DNA from: Vitellaria paradoxa
Taxonomy: Eukaryota; Streptophyta; Magnoliopsida; Ericales; Sapotaceae
DNA: 64,000 nucleotides
NCBI GenBank assembly: GCA_019916065.1
Contig: CM034236.1
Coordinates: 22,480,941 to 22,544,940, forward strand
Reading direction: 5' to 3'
Position numbers and translations under genes: made by a program. Shown piece by piece: positions 1 to 10,800 of this stretch; the first letter of the stretch is position 1; the number at the start of each line of letters is the position of its first letter. Under the pieces are notes generated by a model. That model did not search any database, had not been told where the DNA came from, and was given only the letters and a program-made list of their open reading frames with translations.

Positions 1-250
1 CATTCTCTTCTAATGCTTTGATTTCAGTTGCATGGCTAGCATCCACTTAGAATCTACAACACCTTGTGCATATGTTTCTGGCTCAACATTATTTGAGATG
101 GAAGCCAAAAAAGCCTTATATGATCGTGAAAAATGATCATAGGAAAGATAATGAGCAAGGGGGAACATGGTGCCTTTTTATTGGACTTGGATCCAAGGTA
201 GATGATTGACTTGAAGTTTGCAAAGTGGTGATACGTGGACAATGAAAGTC
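1..250 (-). pseudogene. Copia pol fragment (integrase-RT linker)
   Basis: Read on the minus strand from about base 230 down to base 1, this stretch encodes a motif series like AFLASISNN, then EPETYAQ, then a KW-containing segment and EIKALEEN. That is the usual junction between the integrase tail and the start of reverse transcriptase in plant Copia polyproteins. A frame change near base 20 and the lack of any longer open frame mark it as a relic. It continues past the left edge of the window, so its LTRs cannot be seen. The assignment rests on motif recognition by eye. Confidence 0.55.
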
Positions 251-654
251 TCGTAACCATCGTGATGGTTGTCGTGGCCTATCAGAGTGTCGACTTGGGG
301 AGTTCAGTTGGGCTGGTGTTTTACTTATACGTGGTTCGATTGTAGGAGCTGTTGGCGCAATAGACTCGGAGGTGATGTGGGTAGGCCAAAAAGGCTGTAC
401 AAACTATCGTCGAGGGGTGGTGAAAGAAGTGGTATATTTGTGAAATTCAACATCTCCTAAGCACAACGTGTTGAAAGATGTGTCGACATTAGACTCTGCT
501 GAAACTTTATGATTAAGCTTTATTTGGACGAGAAGATGAGTGATTTTCTGATAAGTCCTCACACTACACCTAACTAAACCCAAAAAAGATAATATTATCC
601 TATAAAAATGTGGATCATTATATATATATATATATAATATATATAAATACAATT
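251..654. other. Intergenic stretch without recognisable gene
   Basis: This is mixed-composition sequence downstream of the ferrochelatase gene. Only short open frames occur, and none resembles a known protein. It ends in a TA-rich microsatellite near 620-648. Confidence 0.5.
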
Positions 655-1150
655 TTATTTATATTTTTTATTATTAATGTTCACAATAAATTCTTACCCA
701 AAAAAAAATGAAATTGAAACATAACCAAAAATACCAAACATGTTTTCTATTTTATGTTTTTATTTTTTTACATGAAAATATAAAAAAAAACAAAAACAAA
801 AAATTGAAAACATAAAAACAATGGAATAATTGCATTTTTACTCTCTTATACTTAAGGCAAAAATAACTTACACCCTCCAAACTTCAAAAACAATATAATT
901 TCCTTTATATTTTTATTATTATTAATGTTCACAATAAACTTCTAACCAAAACAAAAAATTGAAATTGAAACATAAACAAAAATATTAAACATGTTTTCTA
1001 TTTTATGTTTTCATTTTTTTTACGTGAAAATATAAAAAAACAACATAAACAAAAAATTAAAAATAGAAAAAAAAAAACAAAAGAATAATTACATTTTTGC
1101 CCTCATATACTTCAAAAACAATAACTTACACCCCTTAAACTTCAAAAACT
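655..1150. repeat. Diverged tandem duplication, about 248 bp period
   Basis: Two AT-rich copies lie head to tail. The shared block TCACAATAAA occurs at 681-690 and again at 929-938, and the following blocks (AAACATGTTTTCTATTTTAT, then an A-rich part, then a CTTACACC block) recur in the same order. Both copies have small indels, so the duplication is not recent. Confidence 0.7.
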
Positions 1151-2154
1151 TACCTTTACACCACTAAACCTTTATACCACTAGTATTTGGGAGTAAAGCG
1201 AAATTATAAACGGTATTAAATTTTTAAGTAACTTAACAAAAATATCTACTAAAATTGAAATAGAATCATGAAGTGTAAGTACAAATAATATAAACTATAT
1301 GGGGTATGAGTAATATTATTCAAAAAGCAATGGATAATCACTCCCGTTGAAAATCAATTCAAAGAAAAAAAAATCCTACAACTTAGCTTGCTATACATTA
1401 TTGCACCCATTTTTCAAAAATTAAGTTTTAAAATTAATTATTGACTTAAAATAGCTTCAAAACTTTGGTTTCAAATTTCTTTGTTCAAGTCATGTTATTG
1501 CGCATTTGTTCTTCCATTCATACTTGTGCAATCTCTCTTGTTTCGGTTAGTACACCTGTTTAATTTGATCGTCTCTTTACTCCACGTACAAAATGTGATT
1601 GTAAGTGAAAGAGCGCTAATTTAGCTCGACATACATTATTTGCCTATATTTTCCAAACCCTCAAAGGTCTAGAAAAAATTCATAAGTTAACAATAACTAT
1701 CTTTTAAGCTCAGCCTCTCGCATCTTCTGCTCAGAATAAGGGAAAAAATTATGGCAAAAAGAAAACCTCAAAACAGAAATGAAATAAAAAAAGAACTCGG
1801 TTCCCTTTTTTACAATGTAGTCCAAATCAAGTGAGAGATATACAGAATTGCAATTAATGTGAGCAGGAATAACATAAAAATGCAGAAAGAAAAGTAGACA
1901 AAATTTACAAAGACTTGTCTCAGCCGGTAAATGAGGGACCATGCATAGAAACCCTGCTTGCCAATTCCCTCAAAGCTCGAGCTCCCTTCAAATATCCTGC
2001 AGTAGCTTTTAATTTTGTAGTCTTCAATTTTAATAACCACTCTTTCAACACCTTACTCCCTCCTGGCGCCAGATCACTCCCATTAAGCTCATCAGAGGTT
2101 CAAAATTTCTATTTCTTTTTGCAACATATCGAAGAAACCAAATAGAACAGTCTT
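1151..2154. other. 3' flank of the ferrochelatase gene
   Basis: No gene is visible. The right-hand part should hold the 3' untranslated region of the minus-strand ferrochelatase gene, whose stop codon is at 2193-2195. I could not place a clear polyadenylation signal. The short open frames here overlap each other and are low-complexity. Confidence 0.45.
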
Positions 2155-2177
2155 GAGAGAGAGAGAGAGAGAGAGAG
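2155..2177. repeat. (GA)n microsatellite in the ferrochelatase 3' UTR
   Basis: About eleven GA units lie directly downstream of the ferrochelatase stop codon in gene orientation. The transcript would carry a (CU)n tract starting about 16 nt after the stop. Confidence 0.85.
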
Positions 2178-2192
2178 TAGTGTATATTCCTG

Positions 2193-2417
2193 TCAATGGA
2201 ACAACGGCAATACACCCCACTGATGCAGAAGACCCTCACCGGTAGTCACTTCCAAGACCAATAGAACAAGCACTGCCAACATAGCCGCCCTACCATTCCA
2301 AGTTTCAGCGCTCTTTGTCCATCCCCATTCCCACACAACAACAGGTGGTGGAAGCTCTCGACGCTGCGAATCATATGCTGCCAAAAGCTCTTCTACACTG
2401 CCAAGAGGAACTAGAGA
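2193..2417 (-). CDS. FC2: FC2 last exon with CAB/LHC-like tail (74 codons plus stop)
   Basis: After acceptor CTTCTGCAG the exon reads [12 protein letters not shown], a Pro-rich linker ([12 protein letters not shown]), then [12 protein letters not shown] followed by a hydrophobic segment [11 protein letters not shown] and the end [10 protein letters not shown]. The E..NGR..M pattern is the chlorophyll-binding signature of light-harvesting proteins and is diagnostic of FC2-type ferrochelatase. The hydrophobic part would anchor the enzyme in the thylakoid. The stop codon is at 2193-2195. Confidence 0.96.
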   Translation of the reverse strand, partial: SLVPLGSVEELLAAYDSQRRELPPPVVVWEWGWTKSAETWNGRAAMLAVLVLLVLEVTTGEGLLHQWGVLPLFH

Positions 2418-5400
2418 CTGCAGAAGTCCCACATAATCTCCAATCAGAAAGCAATATAATGAAACACAAGGGAGCATCAAATTAGGCCAGAAATATAGTA
2501 AACCAAGTCAGGCAATGCAGAAAACAGCTTCATAATATGTCTATATATATATATAGTTTCTTATGAGATAAGAGTTGCAAGACCTCACACTAAATAAACT
2601 ACATTATATATCCAAGGTCCAATATTGAGATAATTTCAGAGGTTTTCCGTATTTTGCCCAAGCCAACAGAGTTCAAAATACTTAGTTGAATAATAACTAA
2701 ATCCTTGAATAAAATTTTCTCCTAACAGTATTGTCATACCTCAACATAAATTGGTGGACCCGTTTCCTAACAATTTTAACCTTTGGGTAACACGGTTGCT
2801 ATTAGTTTAACATGGTATCAAAGCACCCCCCACATGTGAGGGAGACTGTTAAAATATCTTGATACAAATTATTAGGCTTATTTTATAATAAAATAAGCTT
2901 TTAGGTGAGATAGCACCTAATAGTTCAACAAACATCAATACACATTTTTTTCAACTACACTTTATTAAGCAAAAATGGCAGGTTCCTTAGTGGTTGCATC
3001 AGCTTTTTCTCACATTAAAGGAAGTTTTCTTAATGAGTTTAAGTCCCACTCCTTTGGATAAGTACTGTCTTTTCCACCTAGTTTCTCTTCTGTGAAGCTT
3101 CTTCATCCCCCTATCCCAGATAATATGAGCCTTGACAAATGCCCATAAGAGCAATCCAAGGTAGGTAGAAGGTAGTTGACCTTTCTTGCACCTAGAATCC
3201 AGGCGTCAATGTATAAAATATATCAGGCATTATGAAAGATTAGTTTCTAAAGGTAATGAAAGGTTAGTTTCTAAAGGTGCATAAAATTTAAAATTTCAAA
3301 CCATTAAAGTTTCTTTATGTCATTTAAAATGATTTGATCATATGTCTAATATAAACCTAGATACGCACCATTAAGAAAAAGTAAGTAGATCAGAAGCAAA
3401 GAGGACAAATGATGACTATGATTACATGGACTTAAATGGTAAAGAAAATTTTATATAACCTCACAAAATGTATCACCCACGACAGATATAAATGAAGGAA
3501 GAAACAATTAGGAATTGAATGAATGTTTGACACACCCAATAAGGTTGTCTTGTATTGTATATAGAGGCATAGAATCCTAGAAATATGAAAGATCTATACA
3601 AGGAAAGGAGAATAAAATCAAAATCCTAGAAAATAATCTCCTTGATCCTATATCCTACCATATTTACATCACCATTATCTAACACACCCCCTCAAGTTGG
3701 AGCGTAAATCTTGTTACAAATACACTTCATTCAAGCCCCCCAAAGCTTTGGTAAATAAGTCAGCAAGTTGATTTTTAGTTTTGACGTGACTAGTCTCAAT
3801 TCGATTTTACAGAAACTTTTCTCTAATGACGACAATCAATCTCTATGTGCCTCTTTCTTTCATAACATACAAGATTAGAAGTGATGTAAATAGTAGCTAG
3901 ATTGTCACATAATGAAACCCTAGTTCCTCCATATGTTGCATCGAAATCAACACACGTGGTGCAGGCCATGGTTCTATTATCAGACTTGGCACTTAACCAT
4001 GCTATAACTGTTTACTTTTTACTTTTCCAAGACACTTAAAGTTTCCTCCAACAAAGCCCCCCCCCCCCCCCCCCAAAAAAAAAGAAAAAAAAACTCCTGA
4101 AATTTTGAGAAAGAATTGAGTCAATTATATTTTCTTAGGAATAAGCCTTTACATAGTTATATGCAGAATTAGAGACCTAATTACGGGGAGAGAAAATAGG
4201 AAACTAACTTTTCTCAACACTAATTTTCTATAGAAGTGGGATTCCCTAACAAATATCCCATGATTCTAGGAAAGTAAATGATACCTGTTTCCTGAGCTAA
4301 TGGACTGAATTCTAAGAAAGTAAATGATACCTGTTTCCTGAGCTAATGGACTGAATTCTAAGAAAGTAAATGATACATGTTTCCTAAACTAATAAACTGA
4401 ATTTTAGGAAAGTAAATGATACATGTTTCCTAAACTAATGAATTGAAAATTAAGAGAATCAATTGTCTATTTTCCAACACTCCCCCTCAAGCTGGTGAGT
4501 AAGCATCTTTCATTCCCAGCTTGGAGATAATTCCTTGGAATATCGCACTACTAAGTCCTTTTGTGAGCACATCTACAAGTTGACCATTTGTTGAGACGTT
4601 ATGGAGTGCAAATTAATCCACCATCCAACTTTTCCTTTATGAAGTGTCTATCTACCTCAATGTACTTCGTTCTATCATATTGAACAAGATTGTAAGCAAT
4701 GTTAATAGCAAACTTGTTGTCATAGAATAATCTCATTGGTCCTTCCCATTTGATCTTTAGGTCTTCCAAAATTATCTTGAGCCATAGTAATTCACACGCT
4801 CCCTAAGCCATCGCCCTAAACTTTGCCTCCACACTTGATCTAGCTATCACATTCTACTTCTTACTCCTCCAACTCACAAGATTGTCTCCAAGGAAAGTAC
4901 AATAACATATAGTGGATCACCTATCAACGGGTGAGCCTGCATAATCTACATCAGTGTATGTGATGAGGACATCAATTTTTAAATTTATTTCTTTTTATTA
5001 TTATTATTATTATTTAGACCCATTTATTTTGAGCTTTATTGATATTGAGTTTATATTATTAGAGGTTATTTGAACCCATTTGTTTTGGTCTATTTTAGTA
5101 TTAGGTTTATTTTATTTTAAGTCTTTGTGTTAGGCCTATGATGTCTTCTATTTAAACCCTAATTAGGGTTAACAAAACATTAGCTTGAATGATATTTTTT
5201 ATTATTGATTCTTCCCCTACAGCTGCTGCCCTCTTTCTTCCCTCTCTTCCTCCTCCACCTCTTCCTTATTCTTCTTTAATTCTTTCTTTTTCCTTAAAAT
5301 CCTACATCAACTTTGGTATCAGAGCAAAGGATCCTACAAACTTTCTCAACCCTCATTGCTGTTCTAGTCTCAAAAAAAAAAAAAAAAAGCAGCGGCAGCC

Positions 5401-7796
5401 GCCGCAGTAGCCGCCACCACCGCCTTTACGCGCCATCAAGCCTTTCAAATACATTTTGCGCAATTCTAGCAATATTTATCTCTGGTGAACTCTACCAGTG
5501 GCATCACCTACCTCTGGCAAACTCGCTGGTGATCCCAACCACCTCCGGTGACTTTTCCAATGACTGGCCGGTGACCTCCGCAACTTTTCCGGCGAACTCT
5601 GGTAAAGTCCAGCAGCACCATCTGCCTCAGGTGAACTCCCAGGTGACCCCCGGCGACCTCCAGTAGCTTTTCCAGTGAAACTCCGGCGACTTCCGATGAA
5701 TTCTAGAACACTCTGTCAATCTATTTTGGCAAATTTCAAGCAACAAGGCAGCTGACTACTTATTTTGATGTTTCAAAAGTGAACACTTTACATAGTTTGA
5801 AGCAAAGGTTTGGATTAGGTACAATTCTCTCATTGTTAATTATGATAAATGCTTATAGCATATGGCAGCGTGAATTGCATAAATTTGAACTTGAACCTTG
5901 CCCATTTGTTTCATTTATCCCACTTCCTATTTCCTTTTTGAATTTAGTTAATTGTTGCCCATCTTAAAAAAAAAAAATCACTCACCCATTGCTTGCCTAA
6001 ATTATTTGTTTGAGTTTCATTTATTAGATTCGTTATTCCTATTTTAAGCATATTAGGATTTTATATTTTTATTACTTTCTTTTTTAATTTTCTTTAATAT
6101 CAGCATTTAAAAAAAAAATTACTTCTGTCCTTTTACCATGAATTTCAAAAACTAATCATATTGGAATAATAAAGTAGGACTTCGTTCTATACATCAAACT
6201 TACGTCAAAGATCCTCCCTATTTTAGTGGCACTATCGATCCTCATGAGTTTCTTAATTGGGTAGATGATATTGAATACATTTTTGACTATCACGACATGT
6301 CTGATAACCAATGTATTCGTCTAGCCAAAATAAGATTGACCAATTATGCTAGAGAGTATTGGCAAACAGTTGAGTTATACCATTGACCTGTTACTCGATG
6401 GGCCTTAATGAAACAGATTTTGAGCGATCGATTTGTTCCTAAAAGTTTTATAGATAAGGCATGGTTTCAGTTAATGCGTCTTAAACAGGAGGATTCTTCT
6501 GTTGATGACTATTTTGATCAATTTAAAACTCTTAGGAAGTGGTCTAACTTTCAAAATGAGTCTTGTGCCATCAGTAGATTTGTCCTTGGGCCAAGGCCTT
6601 GCATCCGTGAGGTAATTCAGCAATACACTCATAAGATGTTAAATGAAGCTTATTCCAAAGCTTTAGAAATTGAAAAATATTATAAATTTAAGTCTTATGA
6701 ATCTATGTCAGAGTCAAAGTGTCCTATACAAACTATTGAGTTACAACGTCCATCTCCTAAACCTAACGCCCCTATTATTTCTGTTGATACTTCTGATTCT
6801 CTTATTGATTCTCCTCTTTTGACACTTGATCATGTTGAGTCACCAAATCCTCAAAATGTGTCTAAAGTAGTTGAATTGGTTCCACCGTCATCTTACCTTG
6901 ATTTTGTTAATTTATTTGAGGACATCATGAATAATGATCGTCAAGATTACATAGACTTTATCATTGGTGATGGTTATTTTTTCAGGGGATATTATTTAAG
7001 CATCTCAAGAGTTTTACTTAGTGACTTTATCAGTTGGGAGTTCTTTGAGTCTATGTCCAAGTTGTTCTTCCGTGAGATCACTCAGTTGCATGAGTCATTC
7101 TCACTTCTAGTGTATAATAGAGGCATTCTTGTATACATTGAACAATTTCTCTTACAAGTTATGCGTGGCATCTCTTATCACTATTCTATTGATATCATTG
7201 AGTTTCCAGCAACTTATTCTTTTTAAGGGATTCTAATTTGACAAGTTCAGTTGCATCATCCCTCGTTATTTTTTCTCAACCATGTATTCCGCCCTTTTTT
7301 GATAATGTTGATATTAAATGAAAAATTGGGTTGAGTAATAATTATTATAAATTTTCTACTTACGTTATTGATGGGAATAAAGAATTTAATGGATGTAACT
7401 TAATGATGACTTATGCATTGCCTACTTACTACCCCGTATCGCCTTGCCGAAAATGTTGAGCCATTCTGTATCCTTTGTGATCCTAGTCCCAATGCAATTT
7501 TTCACTTTGCCATGTGATATGAGTTTTGCCGTAATTTGGCATCTGAAGAACTTGTTATTTTGTGGAGGCATCTTTGGGCTTCAAATATTGTCCGCAAGTT
7601 ATGGAGATATTTTTATAACGGTTCCAGTTCCTCCACCTCTTCAGTGGTGCCTATCTGTGTTCGATGTTGAGAACCTTATTTTCCTTGTCAAGTGAAAAAT
7701 GCGACATAATAACAATGCCAAGTTTTCAACTCGACGGAGTCGAGTTCTTCTCAATCCGGGAGAGTTGATGAGGACATCAATTTTTAAATTTATTTC

Positions 7797-7842
<46 letters not shown>

Positions 7843-10800
7843 TATTATTTGGACCCATTTGTCTTGAGCTTTATTGATAATGAGTTTATATTATTAGAGG
7901 TTATTTGAACCCATTTGTTTTGGGCTATTTTAGTGTTAGGTTTATTTTATTTTGAGTCTTTGTGTTAGGCCTATGATGTCTTCTATTTAAACCCTAATTA
8001 GGGTTAACAAAACATTAGCTTGAATGATATTTTTAATTATTGATTCTTCCCCTACAACTGCTGCCCTCTTTCTTCCCCTCTCTTCCTCCTCCACCTCTTC
8101 CTTCTTCTTTAATTCTTTCTTTCTCCTTACAATCTTACATCAGTATGCCTCAAGTATTAGTCTAGTATTTCTTCTAAATAGGATCCCTTTGCTAGGATCA
8201 GCCTTTAGGTAATGTAGTATCCTCTAGACCGCATATAGATGAACCTCTTTTGGACTATGCATAAATTGGCTAACCACACTCACGGCATATGCAATGTCTG
8301 GCCCTGTATGGGCAAGATATATAAGCTTTCCCACCAGTCTTTGGTACATTTTCTAGTCCACGACTGGATCTTCATTTGTTTCGCCAAGTTTGTGATTTGA
8401 ATCAATTGGTGTGGAGACTGGTCTACATGCTAACTTTCCTGTGCCCCTTAGAAGATCGATTACATATTTCTGTTGCGAAATAAATATGCCTTCTCTGGAA
8501 TAAGCTACCTCAATTCCTAGAAAGTACTTCAATTCCCAAGTTCTTTTATCTCGAATTCTTTGACTAGGCATCTTCGCAAGGCTTCCTTCTCCTCCCCATC
8601 GTTTCCTACCACAATTATATCATGGACATATACCAAAAGAGCCATGACTCCCCCTGCATTCGAGTGCTTTATAAAGAGTGTATGATCTCCTTGACTTTGT
8701 CTGTATCCAATATCAAGCATTACTTTAGCAAATCTTCCAAACCAAGCCCTCGGTGATTGCTTAATACCATACAATGCTTTCTTCCACCGGCAAACTTTAT
8801 TGTCTCTCAGATTTCCCTTGAAGCCCAAAGGAATATCCATGTATATCTCTTACCATGAAGAAAAGCATTTTTCACATCGAATTGCTCCAAATACTAGTCA
8901 AAGTTAGTGGCTAGTGACAAAATATTCTTACGGTATTCATCTTAGCCACTTGAGTAAAAGTCTGCTAGTCAACACCTTAAGCTTGCATATATACCTTTGC
9001 CACGAGTCTCGCCTTGTATCTCTCTAGAGAGCCATCTAACCTATACTTCAGTGTAAACACCCACTTGCATCCCATGGATTTTGAAGGAATAGAAGAAAAT
9101 AATTCTTCTCATTCATCTTAAACATAATCTATACAGGGTTATAAATACAATTCTAAGAGCCTAAATACAGAAATAACCTAATTCTAGCCAACATAAATGA
9201 GTACAGCTGTACAGCCTTTAATAAGGAAAGACTAATAGGCTATTATAGAGCTTTTATACAGTAGTTATGGAGCTTTTATACAGCAATTATACAGGCTATA
9301 AATACAGCTTTTATACAACTGTTATACAAGCCCTAAGACGATCCATATTCCAACACTCCCCCTCAAGACGGTGTGTAGATATCATGCATTCTCAGCTTGC
9401 TCGTGATTCGTTGAAAACTTAGGCTAGGTAGTCCTTTGGTGAGAATATCGGCTAGTTGATTGGAGGATGATACATGTGGAGTTCTTACTTGACCACTATC
9501 AATCTTATCTTTTATGAAGTGTCTATCCACCTCAACATGCTTGGTTTAGTCATGTTGAACTAAGTTGTGTGCTATGTTAATGGCTGCCTTGTTGTCACAA
9601 TAAAGCACCATAGGTTCCTGAAACACAATCTTAAGATCTTTCAGGATCATTTTTACCCAAAGAAGTTCACATATGCCTTGTGCCATGGCTCTAAACTCTG
9701 CTTCTGCACTAGAACGGGCCACCACATGTTGTTTCTTACTTCTCCAAGTAATAAGATTTCCACCTAAAAAGGTACAATAGTCAGAAATAGATTGTCTATC
9801 CACAATAGAACCTGCCTAGTCTGCATCTGTGTAGGCCTCCAACCTTAAATCTTCGCTTTTCTTGAACAATATACCTTTTCCGGGAGCTGCCTTCAAATAT
9901 CTCAGGATTCGGTATACAGCCTCTAAATGAGATTTAAGTGGAGCATGCATAAATTGACTTACCACACTCACGGCATATGCAATATCTGGTCGTGTATGTG
10001 ATAGGTAAATAAGCTTTCCCACCAACCATTGATAGTTTCCTTTGTCAACAAGTTGATCTTCATTAGCCTCTCCTAATCTGTGATTCTACTCAATAGGAGT
10101 CTCGGCTGGTTTACAGCCAAGCATGCCAGTTTCCTTAAGCAAGTCTTGTATATACTTCCTTTGAGAAATCACCAGCCCTTGTTTTGATCTTGTTACCTCA
10201 ATTCCCAAAAAATACCGAAGTTTACCCAAATCTTTAATCTCAAATTCCCTAGCCAAGTAGGCTTTCAATCCCATAATCTCTTCTTGATCATCTCCAGTGA
10301 CCATAATATCATCAACATAAACAATCAATGCAGTAATCTTGCCTTGACGTGAATGTTTAATGAACAAAATATGATCACCTTGACTTTGACAATAGTCTCT
10401 TTCCACCATAGCTCTCATGAATCTTCCAAACCAAGCCCGAGGAGATTGTTTAAGTCCATATAAAGACTTTCTAAGCTTGCACACCTTGTTTGACCATGGT
10501 TGTTTTCCATACCCAGTTGGGATATCCAAAAATATTTCTTCCTCTAGGTCTCTATGGAGGAAAGCGTTCTTTATATCAAACTGTAGTAGTGGCCAATCAA
10601 AGTTTGTTGCCAATGAGAGAATGATACGAATAGTATTCATCTTGGCCACCGGTGCAAAAGTCTCCTATTAATCAATCTCATATGTCTGGGTATACCCTTT
10701 TGCCACTAATCGAGTCTTGTGCCTTTCCACAGTTCCATAGGCTTTGTACTTGATGGTAAAAATCTATTTGCACCCCACAGTGTTTTTTCCTTTTGGCAAT

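Larger units (their letters stand above)
4961..8142 (+). mobile_element. Gag-only (TR-GAG-like) Ty3/Gypsy element, target duplication GTATG
   Basis: This 3182 bp plus-strand element has LTRs at 4961-5309 and 7766-8142 and perfect 5 bp target copies GTATG at 4956-4960 and 8143-8147. A primer site TGGTATCAGAGC lies 4 bases inside the 5' LTR, and a purine-rich CGGGAGAGT precedes the 3' LTR. The only coding domain is gag. Protease, RT, RNase H and integrase are absent, so it must be mobilised in trans. It sits in the RNase H of Copia B (AYTD.DYAGS motif). Its LTR is related to that of Ty3 element E in another intron of the same gene. Confidence 0.93.

Noticed and set aside
1697..2145. Several overlapping open frames of 76-81 codons near the ferrochelatase 3' end
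   Set aside because: They overlap in different frames and strands, have no recognisable motif and lie in the expected 3' untranslated region.
4265..4445. Regularly spaced repeats as a CRISPR-like array
   Set aside because: The units are directly abutting 46 bp tandem repeats inside a plant LTR with no spacers.
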